This document shows, piece by piece, positions 37,101-46,196 of a stretch of 47,993 bases of DNA. The DNA lies in contig PWND01000166.1 of the NCBI GenBank assembly GCA_003557965.1, positions 1-47,993 of the forward strand, read 5' to 3'. The position numbers and the translations under genes were made by a program. The notes under the pieces are model-generated. The model was given only the letters and a program-made list of their open reading frames with translations. It ran no database searches and had not been told where the DNA came from. The DNA comes from Bacteroidales bacterium (lineage in GTDB: Bacteria > Bacteroidota > Bacteroidia > Bacteroidales > UBA7960). Every line of letters begins with the position of its first letter. The first letter of the stretch is position 1.

Positions 37101-40100
37101 AAACATATGGAAAAGACATATTGAAAAATCAAGGTATCTTAGCTCTAGTATGCCTTATCCAGCATATACAAGCAAGGGCTATGGATCACTACATTTTAAT
37201 ATTTCAAAACAAAAAAGCAAAAAAGAGGCTTTTCCGGTTAATAGTATATTAATAAAGCACGATAATCATGACTTTATTCGAATTTATCCCGGCAGATTCC
37301 GTGTTATGAATCAGTTAAAAGAAGGCAAATATGCATTGATATTAGCCTATCCTGACGATAAATATTTCATTCTTGAAAATATTAATATTTGGCCTGATGG
37401 CCAAAAACATCTTAATATTAAAGACCCTGAACTAATATCAAAGAGAGCTTTATCTGCAATAGTGTCAGAGATTTTGAATGAAGATGCCCTTAAGCAATAC
37501 TGGAAATGGCTAAGAGAAGAGAAAACTGATGTTTCATTAATCAGTAATATCTTTTATGAGAAAGTTACAGAGTCAAAATCAGGGTTAAAAGTAAAAGGAT
37601 ATGTTTATTGTGTAGAAGATGGTTCAGCTATTCCAGGTGCTTCTGTTATAATTAAAGGGACTACTTCAGGAACTATAACAGATATTAATGGTTATTATTC
37701 TCTAAAAATACCAGTGGGTAGTAATACTTTAACATTCTCTTTTGTGGGTTATGAAACTAAAAATGTAACTATTGACGGCAGAAGCTATATTAATGCACAA
37801 TTAAGCCCCTTTGTTTTTGCCCTGGATGAAGTCGTTTCTGTTGGTTATGGTACACAGCGAAGAGTTTCTGGTAGAGGACGTGTTACTCCAAAAGCTCCCA
37901 GGATAAGAGACGTTGTCATTGAAGATTATTCTGGGTTGCTGGAAGGCAGGGTTCCGGGGCAGAGTGCTTTTTACGGGGCTGACGAAATAGTTGTAAGGGG
38001 AGTTTCTTCCTTAGACAGTAGTTCTGAACCATTAATTATTATAGATGGGGTTGTTTATTTAGGTAGTTTGTCAAATATTAACCCTGATTTTATACAAAAC
38101 ATTACAATCCTTGACAGCTCAGAAGCAGTTGCTTTGTATGGAAGCAGGGCAGCAGCAGGAGCGATACTTATTGCTACTTCTGGTGGAACTGTTACTGACT
38201 CTGATTCAAAACTGCTTCAACAGCCGGAATTTGATAAAGACTTTATAGAATCAGCAATGTCTGCATCAATCAGGCAAAACTTCTCTGATTATGCATTTTG
38301 GCAGCCATCATTAAAAACAAATGAAAAAGGTATTGCTACTTTTAATGTTACGTTTCCTGATGATATTACAAGCTGGCAAACTCATTATCTTGCAATGAAT
38401 ACAAATAAGCAAAGCGGGCAAACTTCAACAATAACAAATTCTTATAAGCCATTAATGGCTCAATTATCATTGCCCAGGTTTTTGGTTAAATCAGATACAG
38501 CTAATGTTATAGGGAGAATATCCAACTACCTGATGGATTCGATAATGGTAACATCCAGTTTGAAAATTAATGAAAATACAATTTTCGCGAAAAGCAGATA
38601 TTGTCAAAATGTTATTGTTGATACTATCAAAGTTGTAGGAGCAACTGACAGTATTAACGTAAGATATACGATTGAAGCAGAAAATGGATTTTATGACGGC
38701 GAACAAAGAAGTATAAAAGTAAATCCTGCAGGGCTTGATGAATCTGTTGGCCAATTCTTTGTTTTGGACAAAGATACAATTATTGAATTTGATTTTATTG
38801 ATGATACAAAAACAGCTATGATTTATGCACAAGCGGATGTGCTGAATGTTTTAAGCCTTGAGTTGGAAAGGCTGATCAGGTATCGTCATTTGTGTAATGA
38901 GCAAGTAGCTTCAAGATTGAAGGCACTGCTAATGCAAAAGGCCATAAGTGATTTTAAGGAGGAGTCGTTTGGACTTGATAGAAATGTAAACAGGGCAATA
39001 AAAAGATTGTTGGATGGTAGAAATGAGGATGGGCTTTGGGGTTGGTGGAAGTCCTCCGGCACAAGCTATTGGATTAGTAACCATGTAATAGATGCATTAA
39101 TTAAAGCAGAAAATAAAGGGTATGATGCTAATCTGGATAAAACAACAATTTATGAAAAATATGTATGGTATTTAAATCAAAACATCCCCATTTCTCATAA
39201 GCTTCGAATAATTTACACATTAAAAAATCTTGATAGCGAAATAAACCTGAGTGAAAAAATTGATGAATTATTAATAAATGAAAAACTAAGCTTCAATCAA
39301 ATGCTTCAAGCTTATGAGATAAAGCAATTTTTTGATGAGAATATCAATATAGACACTTTACTAACTTATAAAAATGAAACACTTTTTGGTAATGTGTTTT
39401 TTTCAAGCGACGAAAATGATTATGACGTTACAGATAATAATGTGCAGAACACCTTGATAATGTATCGCATTTTAAGAAACTCAGAAAAGGATTATGATAA
39501 ATTATTGGCATTAATAAGGAATTATTTCTTTGAAGTTAAAAAAGAAGGAAGTTGGCGTAATACTTATGAGTCCTCTTTGATTATGGAAGCTATTTTGCCT
39601 GATTTGTTGAATGGTGGTTTTGTAAAAAAACCAAAGCTTAAATTTCGAGGTGATATTGAGAAAACAGTTACAGAGTTTCCATTTGAACTTGAAGTAAGCG
39701 CATCATCAAAATTTCAAATAGAAAAAACAGGTACTTATCCGGTCTATATTACAGGATATCAACAATTTTGGAATCCCAACCCATTGACTAAAACTAATGA
39801 TTTTAGCATATCAACATCTTTTAAAGGTATAGAGGATGACTTTCTCATTGCCGGAAGGCAGGTAAAGCTTGTTGCAAAAGTAAGATTAGAAAAAGATGCT
39901 GAATATGTTATGATTACCGTTCCAATTCCTGCCGGATGTTCATACGACAAAAAACCCAGCAGGCTTGAAAATGAATCTCACAGAGAACACTTCCGAAATG
40001 AAACTGTAATATATTCTGAAAAGCTCAAAGCAGGAAAATATGTTTTCGAAATTGGACTAATCCCACGATACACTGGAAATTATGTTTTAAATCCAGCAAA

Positions 40101-40167
40101 AATTGAACTAATGTATTTTCCTGTATTTAATGCGAATAATGAAATTAAAAGAATTGAAATAAAGTAA
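34180..40167 (+). CDS. alpha-2-macroglobulin-like protein with inserted CarboxypepD_reg and SusC-type plug domains
   Basis: The 1995-residue secreted protein has a signal sequence (about 1-22, AKSQS). An MG2-type domain starts near residue 270 (GYLVFNKPKYRPGETVKLKA), followed by more macroglobulin-like domains to about 1130. A CarboxypepD_reg domain spans 1134-1213 (AIPGASVIIKGTTSGTITD), then a TonB-receptor-type plug to about 1345, with LDEVVSVGYGTQRR, IVVRGVSSLDSSSEPLIIIDG and SEAVALYGSRAAAGAILIAT. The A2M core resumes at about 1357 (FSDYAFWQPSLKTNEKGIA) and the thioester domain has C1572-N-E-Q1575, matching the CxEQ motif. The C-terminus resembles the receptor-binding end. No beta-barrel follows the plug, so it is not a transporter. 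Such proteins trap proteases by thioester coupling. Confidence 0.85.
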   Translation: MKIKYFTLVVFFLSLLTIAKSQSLIKSSQTSHYTYIYKISDREAKRVYSRGFQILNNSYFHTVVDSFPTGTDYHGNLEPGHYLKAYTEDSGLNVKVSQVPNFDVRILNNNTDLCIQVFDLQGNLINDAKVRIGMRRISFDEKTGTYRLKRSNREGILHVKHKGVSGYYDLSRQFNNSFFNRNISPVVNSFPLRVVWRPARYFVRLPFDGMISLLKRNSFGTIAETHSFLWRIRVFGLYYLIDEAIELFYDIEDFFIEKIFFGLFDKSYNGYLVFNKPKYRPGETVKLKAFVVDKRGRPLKKELSLYVLIDGKSQKLSDITPYTKGGYKHEFYLHDTLNLKLDRKYNVYLAYNKNRVIRGSFHYEDYELSKKELSLRTLSHNHYKGRDFKLFITGRDVNQLNILDGRLEVIITPKKISELFEEKVFIPDTLFYSEIPLDPAKETELHINDSNFPKANMSYNIKVTLLTSDNQRHVKNKDVRYYHKKEEIELELLNDSILVNYLKNGLRTESQVSVFAYDNFGNELFLKKITTPATFPYNSFYNTYKAKTNNISEEIILSYQPSLIQPKAYRTHNSLSISVENPRNLDFTYNIYRKNKEVARGHGKTLDTLIKASRRHDYVISIRYVWGGRVSKENIRATYRDKKLNIKVKKPNLVFPGKNTDIEVLVTDQKGQPVDGVDLTAYSITSKFDYSPPAIPDFSRTFRSKKIINNFSISEFSENSYNTLELDYYFWKSLANIDTMEYYRFLFPEKGVYINSFNTPDGITQFAPFVFINGTLQPVHVIYVDNIPVYFSWSTNLRPYSFKIRPGYRKINIRTSDYLIKLNLINFSKGEKTIISVNPDISNSLMEVEKMQPYLSKSERDILSRYVFPYKYSFGDRYAYLVNRNKIHFLKPEVRRWNMRHATHYAGPVHGTTRFNLMRRYSHRFNHEPYFEYGFKPNLIQMRCINPDLYPMHLYNKGSKVRLNEYVLTQEKIQNIWKRHIEKSRYLSSSMPYPAYTSKGYGSLHFNISKQKSKKEAFPVNSILIKHDNHDFIRIYPGRFRVMNQLKEGKYALILAYPDDKYFILENINIWPDGQKHLNIKDPELISKRALSAIVSEILNEDALKQYWKWLREEKTDVSLISNIFYEKVTESKSGLKVKGYVYCVEDGSAIPGASVIIKGTTSGTITDINGYYSLKIPVGSNTLTFSFVGYETKNVTIDGRSYINAQLSPFVFALDEVVSVGYGTQRRVSGRGRVTPKAPRIRDVVIEDYSGLLEGRVPGQSAFYGADEIVVRGVSSLDSSSEPLIIIDGVVYLGSLSNINPDFIQNITILDSSEAVALYGSRAAAGAILIATSGGTVTDSDSKLLQQPEFDKDFIESAMSASIRQNFSDYAFWQPSLKTNEKGIATFNVTFPDDITSWQTHYLAMNTNKQSGQTSTITNSYKPLMAQLSLPRFLVKSDTANVIGRISNYLMDSIMVTSSLKINENTIFAKSRYCQNVIVDTIKVVGATDSINVRYTIEAENGFYDGEQRSIKVNPAGLDESVGQFFVLDKDTIIEFDFIDDTKTAMIYAQADVLNVLSLELERLIRYRHLCNEQVASRLKALLMQKAISDFKEESFGLDRNVNRAIKRLLDGRNEDGLWGWWKSSGTSYWISNHVIDALIKAENKGYDANLDKTTIYEKYVWYLNQNIPISHKLRIIYTLKNLDSEINLSEKIDELLINEKLSFNQMLQAYEIKQFFDENINIDTLLTYKNETLFGNVFFSSDENDYDVTDNNVQNTLIMYRILRNSEKDYDKLLALIRNYFFEVKKEGSWRNTYESSLIMEAILPDLLNGGFVKKPKLKFRGDIEKTVTEFPFELEVSASSKFQIEKTGTYPVYITGYQQFWNPNPLTKTNDFSISTSFKGIEDDFLIAGRQVKLVAKVRLEKDAEYVMITVPIPAGCSYDKKPSRLENESHREHFRNETVIYSEKLKAGKYVFEIGLIPRYTGNYVLNPAKIELMYFPVFNANNEIKRIEIK

Positions 40168-40389
40168 AAAAGAAATTCAACCAGCTATTCCACCATTGAT
40201 GGTTTGATAAAATAAAAACTGTTAATGCCACAGAAAAACTTCGTGGTTGCTTCAACTCTCAGCAGGAAAAAGCAATCAGGAGTAATTATTAGGAGCAAGT
40301 AAATATAAACTTTACTTGATGCTAATATAAATCAGATTTTTATTTTAGCGAAAAAAGTATTATTTTTCGTAAAAAATAAACTTTTTGCT

Positions 40390-40911
40390 ATGATATCAAA
40401 TTCTGATATAATTTTTCAAAGAAGAAGTATAAGGAAGTATAAGAGCAGGAAACCTGTTCATAAAGACTTAATTGATCATTTGATTAAAGCTGGAATGTCT
40501 GCTCCAAGTGCCAGGAACAAACAACCCTGGCATTTTGTAATAAGCCAGAACCCTAAAACGCTTGATATACTTTCAGAGCGACACCCTTATGCAAAAATGC
40601 TGAAAGATGCCTCTTTAGCAATATTGGTATGCGGAGATAAAGAATTGGATGATAATGAAAGCTATCTTGCCCAAAATTGTGCAGCCGCTACTCAAAATAT
40701 ATTACTGGCAACACATGCATGTGGGATGGGTGCAGTGTGGCTTGGTGTTTACCCAAGGGAAGAAAGAATTAAAATGTGCAGGGAAGTATTTGACTTGCCG
40801 CAACATATTATACCTGTTGCTCTTATCTCAATAGGATATCCTGATGAAGATAAGCCTGTAAACGACAATTTTAATCAAGAAAAGGTGCATTGGGAAAAAT
40901 GGCAAGGCTGA
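40390..40911 (+). CDS. nitroreductase family protein
   Basis: This 173-residue FMN enzyme has the family motifs: RRSIRKYKSRKPV at the N-terminus, SAPSARNKQPWHFV for FMN binding, and GMGAVWLGVYPREERI plus PVALISIGYPDE near the C-terminus. It would use NAD(P)H to reduce nitro compounds or quinones; the natural substrate is unknown. It is intact and stands alone between the A2M-like gene and the cyclases. Confidence 0.9.
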   Translation: MISNSDIIFQRRSIRKYKSRKPVHKDLIDHLIKAGMSAPSARNKQPWHFVISQNPKTLDILSERHPYAKMLKDASLAILVCGDKELDDNESYLAQNCAAATQNILLATHACGMGAVWLGVYPREERIKMCREVFDLPQHIIPVALISIGYPDEDKPVNDNFNQEKVHWEKWQG

Positions 40912-41054
40912 TTTCTGTTATAAAGCAAAAAAATGTTAATAATATTTTTAACTATTTTTGCCTGAAAAACAAAACAATAGAGAACTTAACAGAGATTTGT
41001 CTTTATGATTATCTGATTTATCAGGAGAAATTACAAAACCTGCTTAATTAGTTA

Positions 41055-41062
41055 TATTTTTG
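41055..41062 (+). promoter_or_regulatory. TAnnTTTG -7 element upstream of cyclase 1
   Basis: TATTTTTG, 27 bases before the ATG at 41090. No -33 TTTG at the expected position. Confidence 0.35.
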
Positions 41063-41089
41063 CATAATAACAAACAGTAATACAAAGTA

Positions 41090-44000
41090 ATGAATATGCT
41101 ACAAACAACGTCTGTTTATAAATTCTTGGCAGGAATACTGTTTGTTTTTTCTTCTGTGGTAGTTACACAATCTCAAAACTATATTTTTCAGGTATATAAC
41201 CTGGATAATGGGCTCCCCCAGGTACAGGTTCCTGCATTATTAATGGATAGCAGGGGTTATTTATGGACGGGTTCAAGCGGTGGGGGAATTGCCAGGTTTG
41301 ATGGAGTTAATTTTTCGGCGTACTCAACAGAGCATGGACTTGGAAGCAGCAGGGTTTTATGCATTTTTGAAGACAGCAGCGGAAATATTTGGTCCGGAAA
41401 TTCAGAAGGAGCGCTAAACCGCTATAACGGAAGCGGATTTGATAATTTTCGACATCATGAGTATATAAATACAATTAACGCTATTGCTGAAGACAATCAT
41501 GGAAATCTTCTTATAGGTACGCAGTATCACGGAGTATTCTCTTTTGATGGAGATAGTTTTGCCAGGTTTGACATCCCTGAAAAATATTATAATACCACCA
41601 TTAGTTATATTTTTGTTAATAATGATGAAATATGGCTGGCTTTGAGCGAATATGGAATATTGCGTATAAAAGGAAATGAAATCACATCTTATGCTCATCA
41701 AAACGGATTTCCTGACAAAAACCCAAGAAAAATATTTTTAGACAGCAAGAATAATCTCTTTGTAGGCTCTGAGTCCGGGTTGTTCATATTTGAAAACAAT
41801 GAGTTTATTAACTATAATGACTACTATGGGCTAAAAGCAAATCCGATTGTTGATATTATCGAAGATAGCTATGGGAATTTATGGCTCGCTACTTTTGGGA
41901 ATGGAGTTGCTGTTATTGACGGCCATACCTCCAAGTACATAAATGCAAATGATGGACTGACTTTAAACTTTGTACAATCCTTAGAGGTTGACCCTTCCGG
42001 GGGTGTTTGGATAGGAACTAATGGCGGAGGCCTTTGCCGCTTTGGCGGTGAACAGTTTAAAATTTTAAACACTGAATCCGGATTGAGAAATAATATTTCA
42101 ATGTATATTTTTGAAGATAACAGCAATAATATCTGGATCAGCAATGTTGGAGAGGGCGTGGCAAGATGGGACAATAACGACATTACATACTATTCGCAAG
42201 CTGATGGCCTGGCTGATAATATAATATACGGCATTTACCAGGACAGCAGAGGCAGAACGTGGTTTGGCCATCAAACTTCCGGTGTAACAGTTTTCGACGG
42301 GGAAAACTTTAAGGTTTATAACCAGGATGATGGGCTTGCTTTTAACTTTGCTAATATTATAAGGGAGGACTCAAAAGAGAACATTTGGATATCCACAAGA
42401 CAGGGTATAAGCATGTACAATGGAGAATCGTTTAAAAACTTTACAATTGCTGATGGATTGTTAAACGATGTATCATATTCTCTCGAAATTGATAAAAATG
42501 ACAATGTTTGGAGTGCAGCTAAATCAGGGGTCTTAAATCATATAAAACAAAATACAAGTAATGAGATAACTGAATATGAGGTTTATAGCTATACTCCTGA
42601 TATACCAAACCTTAATACTTTTTCCACTATAGCTATTGATAATAACGGGATAGTATGGTTGGGCTCCTTTGGCAACGGAATTTTTTCCTTTGATGGCAAA
42701 AAGTTTACCCAATATACTACCGAAGATGGAATATCTTCAAACCAAATTTACTCATTAATTTTCGATAATGAGGGATATCTGTGGGCAGGACATTTAAAAG
42801 GCCTTGACAGAATTGCAGTAGAAGATAACACTATTAAAGAAGTCAGGCTGTTTTCAAAAGAACAAGGTTTTATAGGGGTTGAAACGGCACTTAATGCTAT
42901 TGCACAACTATCAGATGAGCGTATTCTTGTCGGAACAGTGAAAGGAATTATGATTTATCAACCACAGCATAGCCGGGAAATAGACTGTGAGCCTTTAACC
43001 CACATTAACAGCGTTAAAGTTTTTTTTGAAGATATTGATTTCTCTCCCTACTCAAGCTACATTGATAATAAAACCTTTTTACCTAAAGATCTTGTTTTGC
43101 CGCATAATAAGAACCATATTACATTTGATTTTGTTGGGATACAATACTCTTCGCCCGGCTTAATTAAATACTCATGGAAGCTTGAAGGTTTTGACAAAAA
43201 CTGGTCGCCACCGGTAAATAATAATACAGCTACATATACTAATTTGCCTCCAGGCAATTATAGCTTTAAAATAAAGTCTTATAGCCCATTTAAAAAGGGG
43301 CCGTCAGAACCGGCAGTTTTTGCGTTTTCAATAAAACCCCCATTTTACAAAACCACAACCTTCTATATTTTAGTCGGAATAGCATCATTTATTATTATTT
43401 TCCTATTAATATACTACAGAATCTACTCTTTAAAAAGGCTAAACATGAGGCTTGAAGGGCTGATTTATGATAGAACATGGGAGTTGCAACAAGAAAAAGA
43501 AAATGTAGAAGAACAAAGAAATAAAATTTTAGCTCAAAATATTGAAATATCAAGAAAAACCGTTGAACTCGAAGAAAGCAATGAAGAACTGAGAATTAAA
43601 ACAGAAGACCTTGAAGAACAAAGAACAGAAGCAGAACAGATTAATAAACAACTGGAACTTGAACAAAGAAAAACGGAAGACCTGTTGCTGAACATTTTAC
43701 CTCTTGAAATTGCAAACGAATTAAAAAGCCATGGCAAAGCATCGGTTAAAGAATTTAAAAGAGCTACAGTTATGTTTACCGATTTTTGTGACTTTATCAA
43801 TATTTCAAAAGAATATAGCCCCAAGAATTTAATCAGTAAGCTTGATGATAATTTTTCTGCCTTCGATAATGCTATTGAACAATACAGAATAGAAAAAATC
43901 AAAACAATAGGAGATTCATATATGTGTGCCGGTGGATTGCCGGTACCCAACCTTGCTAACCCCATTGAAGTTGTTTTGGCAGCACTTGATATACAAAACT

Positions 44001-44389
44001 TCTTATTTAAACAAGAAAAAATATCCAATGCTAAAGGAGAAATACCTTTTGTTGCCAGAATTGGTATTAATACAGGTGCAATAATTGCCGGAATAATCGG
44101 GAAGAAAAAAATTGCTTACGATATATGGGGCGAAACCGTTAACCTGGCCAGCAGAATGGAAGTAGCAAGTGAAAAAGGTAAAATAAATATTTCGGGCAGC
44201 ACTTATGAATATGTAAAAGATTACTTTGAAACAACTTATCGGGGAAAAATAAGCCTTAAAAACTCACCCTCAATAGATATGTACTTTGTTAATAGAATTA
44301 AGCCGATGTATTCCCTTGATGAATACGGGTTTACCCCTAACGACAAACTTTACCTGGAAATTGGAAGAGTTGACGCCTCCCAGGATTAA
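41090..44389 (+). CDS. Reg_prop/Y_Y_Y sensor adenylate cyclase, class III (cyclase 1)
   Basis: A 1099-residue membrane protein. It has a signal sequence (about 1-29), a periplasmic beta-propeller of Reg_prop repeats (about 30-640; recurring G-x-x-W-x-G/A, DGxxF and GL motifs), a Y_Y_Y domain (about 690-755), one transmembrane helix (about 763-783), a long coiled coil (about 785-870), the linker LLLNILPLEIANELK, and the catalytic domain (about 890-1075). Metal-binding D898 and D942, ATP-type specificity K938 and D1011, and transition-state N1018 and R1022 are all present, so an active cAMP producer is predicted. The propeller-plus-Y_Y_Y front is normally joined to histidine kinases in Bacteroidota. 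Two further cyclase genes follow. Confidence 0.93.
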   Translation: MNMLQTTSVYKFLAGILFVFSSVVVTQSQNYIFQVYNLDNGLPQVQVPALLMDSRGYLWTGSSGGGIARFDGVNFSAYSTEHGLGSSRVLCIFEDSSGNIWSGNSEGALNRYNGSGFDNFRHHEYINTINAIAEDNHGNLLIGTQYHGVFSFDGDSFARFDIPEKYYNTTISYIFVNNDEIWLALSEYGILRIKGNEITSYAHQNGFPDKNPRKIFLDSKNNLFVGSESGLFIFENNEFINYNDYYGLKANPIVDIIEDSYGNLWLATFGNGVAVIDGHTSKYINANDGLTLNFVQSLEVDPSGGVWIGTNGGGLCRFGGEQFKILNTESGLRNNISMYIFEDNSNNIWISNVGEGVARWDNNDITYYSQADGLADNIIYGIYQDSRGRTWFGHQTSGVTVFDGENFKVYNQDDGLAFNFANIIREDSKENIWISTRQGISMYNGESFKNFTIADGLLNDVSYSLEIDKNDNVWSAAKSGVLNHIKQNTSNEITEYEVYSYTPDIPNLNTFSTIAIDNNGIVWLGSFGNGIFSFDGKKFTQYTTEDGISSNQIYSLIFDNEGYLWAGHLKGLDRIAVEDNTIKEVRLFSKEQGFIGVETALNAIAQLSDERILVGTVKGIMIYQPQHSREIDCEPLTHINSVKVFFEDIDFSPYSSYIDNKTFLPKDLVLPHNKNHITFDFVGIQYSSPGLIKYSWKLEGFDKNWSPPVNNNTATYTNLPPGNYSFKIKSYSPFKKGPSEPAVFAFSIKPPFYKTTTFYILVGIASFIIIFLLIYYRIYSLKRLNMRLEGLIYDRTWELQQEKENVEEQRNKILAQNIEISRKTVELEESNEELRIKTEDLEEQRTEAEQINKQLELEQRKTEDLLLNILPLEIANELKSHGKASVKEFKRATVMFTDFCDFINISKEYSPKNLISKLDDNFSAFDNAIEQYRIEKIKTIGDSYMCAGGLPVPNLANPIEVVLAALDIQNFLFKQEKISNAKGEIPFVARIGINTGAIIAGIIGKKKIAYDIWGETVNLASRMEVASEKGKINISGSTYEYVKDYFETTYRGKISLKNSPSIDMYFVNRIKPMYSLDEYGFTPNDKLYLEIGRVDASQD

Positions 44390-44428
44390 TATCAAGCACA
44401 ATAATTTTTTTTCTTATTATTACTTGTG

Positions 44429-44436
44429 TATCTTTG
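44429..44436 (+). promoter_or_regulatory. TAnnTTTG -7 element upstream of cyclase 2
   Basis: TATCTTTG, about 90 bases before the cyclase 2 ATG at 44528; the -33 site reads TTTT rather than TTTG. Confidence 0.4.
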
Positions 44437-44527
44437 AATTAGATTTCGACAACTTTCATTAGTGTCAGAGGTAACTTATTACGAAACAGCACGTAATAAT
44501 TTGTAAAATAAGGAATAATTGGTTTTT

Positions 44528-46084
44528 ATGTTAGATTTGTTTATAGACATTACCGTATTTGGCGCTTTGATAATGGCAGGAACATATTTTTTTGTGTTCT
44601 ATGCAATAAGGAAAGGAAAAACAACCCCGCTTTATTTTGGTGCTTTTGTACTATTTACAGGGATAATTATTCTTCTTAGGAATTCTATAATTATTGATGA
44701 AATTAATGTAACGCTATCATTAAAAACCATCAAGTCTTTTGAAAATGCCTTCTTTAGCCTGGCTGTTGTTTTCTTTACACAATATACTTTATTATTGTAT
44801 GAAAAGTATGTTAAGAAAAAAATCGTTTTAACCACTGTTGTATTATTTTCCCTTCTGGCTATTGTTACTTTTTTACTGCATGAAAAACATCTTTTACTTT
44901 TCAACAATGTAATCAGGCTTTTATTTATATGTTTAATCATTTATTTAACATTATGCCTAAGAAAAGCTTTTAAAGATAATAAGGTAGGATGTGAAATTTT
45001 TATTATTGCAAATATTGTGTTGATAATATCTCTTTTAAATGATTTTTTATTCATTAATGAAATTATTACCACGTTTGAAGTATTCCCAATAGCTGTTTTT
45101 ATTTATGTTCTTTTACAAGCGGTTTTTATATCAATAAAAAACAGGCAGGTTTCTACTGAAAAGAAAAAGCTGTCAAGCGAGCTTGATTATCATAACAAAA
45201 ACCTTGAAAAAATTATTGAAGACAAAACAAAAGACAATGAGAGAATAAAGGGTGAAATGAATGACCAGCAGGATTTTCTGGATGATTTAAAACATCAGTT
45301 GGATGAAAAAAAGGAAGACCTGCAGGCACAAAGCGAAATGCTTGATACGGTTAATCAAGCACTGGACAAAGAGCGTAAAAAATCAGAATCATTGCTTTTG
45401 AATATTTTACCTGAAAAAGTCGCTTATGAGCTTAAAGCACAAGGCAAGGCTAAACCAATGCATTATCCCGAAGCATCTGTTTTATTTACTGACTTTGTTG
45501 GTTTTAGCCGGATAGCAGCAGGTTTATCGCCTGAAGAGTTACTTAATGAATTGCATTTCTTTTTTGTCAGGTTTGATGATATTATTGAAAAATACAATGT
45601 TGACAAAATAAAAACGATAGGAGATGCCTATTTGTGTGCTTCAGGCATTATGGATAAACCCGGAAACAGGGTGGCGGCATGTGTAATGACAGGCCTTGAA
45701 ATATGTCGATTTATGGTTGATACTTTAGAAGAAAAAAAGGCGCTAAAACAACCCTGTTTTGAAGTCAGAATTGGAATTCATACAGGGCCTGTAGTTAGCG
45801 GTATTGTTGGCAAAACAAAATTTGCTTTTGATATCTGGGGCGACACTGTTAATACCGCTAAGCGAATTGAAGCAGCATGTAACCCCGGAGAATTATATAT
45901 ATCGAAAGATACTTTCGAAAGAGTAAAGGATTACTTTATTTGTAGCTCAAGAGGAAAAATTCCGGTAAAACACAAAGGAAAACTGGAAGTCTTTTTTGTT
46001 GAAAGGCTTAAGCCTGAGTATTGCTCAGACCCTGATGGGTTTGTACCCAATAATGAATTTTATAAGGTTATTGAGGGAAAATAA
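44528..46084 (+). CDS. multi-pass membrane adenylate cyclase, class III (cyclase 2)
   Basis: A 518-residue protein. The N-terminal half (about 1-205) has about seven hydrophobic segments, resembling a 7TM sensor module, followed by a charged coiled coil (about 210-285), the conserved linker LLLNILPEKVAYELKAQGKA and the catalytic domain (about 310-495). Numbered from the ATG at 44528, D322 and D366 bind metal, K362 and D435 give ATP-type specificity, and N442 and R446 stabilise the transition state. All are present. A TTG three codons upstream (44519) is an alternative start, with AAGGAA four bases before it. The ligand of the membrane half is unknown. Confidence 0.92.
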   Translation: MLDLFIDITVFGALIMAGTYFFVFYAIRKGKTTPLYFGAFVLFTGIIILLRNSIIIDEINVTLSLKTIKSFENAFFSLAVVFFTQYTLLLYEKYVKKKIVLTTVVLFSLLAIVTFLLHEKHLLLFNNVIRLLFICLIIYLTLCLRKAFKDNKVGCEIFIIANIVLIISLLNDFLFINEIITTFEVFPIAVFIYVLLQAVFISIKNRQVSTEKKKLSSELDYHNKNLEKIIEDKTKDNERIKGEMNDQQDFLDDLKHQLDEKKEDLQAQSEMLDTVNQALDKERKKSESLLLNILPEKVAYELKAQGKAKPMHYPEASVLFTDFVGFSRIAAGLSPEELLNELHFFFVRFDDIIEKYNVDKIKTIGDAYLCASGIMDKPGNRVAACVMTGLEICRFMVDTLEEKKALKQPCFEVRIGIHTGPVVSGIVGKTKFAFDIWGDTVNTAKRIEAACNPGELYISKDTFERVKDYFICSSRGKIPVKHKGKLEVFFVERLKPEYCSDPDGFVPNNEFYKVIEGK

Positions 46085-46118
46085 TTTATAATATTCAGGA
46101 TAAATCCCACAGCTTTAA

Positions 46119-46126
46119 TACTTTTG
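46119..46126 (+). promoter_or_regulatory. TAnnTTTG -7 element upstream of cyclase 3
   Basis: TACTTTTG, 70 bases before the ATG at 46197. No matching -33 site was seen. If real, each cyclase gene would have its own promoter. Confidence 0.35.
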
Positions 46127-46196
46127 TAAAAAATATCCCGCATATTTTTTTTAAAACTAAGCAGGATTATTGTTTTTCAGCTAAACTATAACTATA

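Noticed and set aside
37846..38200. A true TonB-dependent transporter (SusC) gene
   Set aside because: Only the CarboxypepD_reg and plug domains are present; the following sequence is macroglobulin-like and thioester domain, not a 22-strand barrel.
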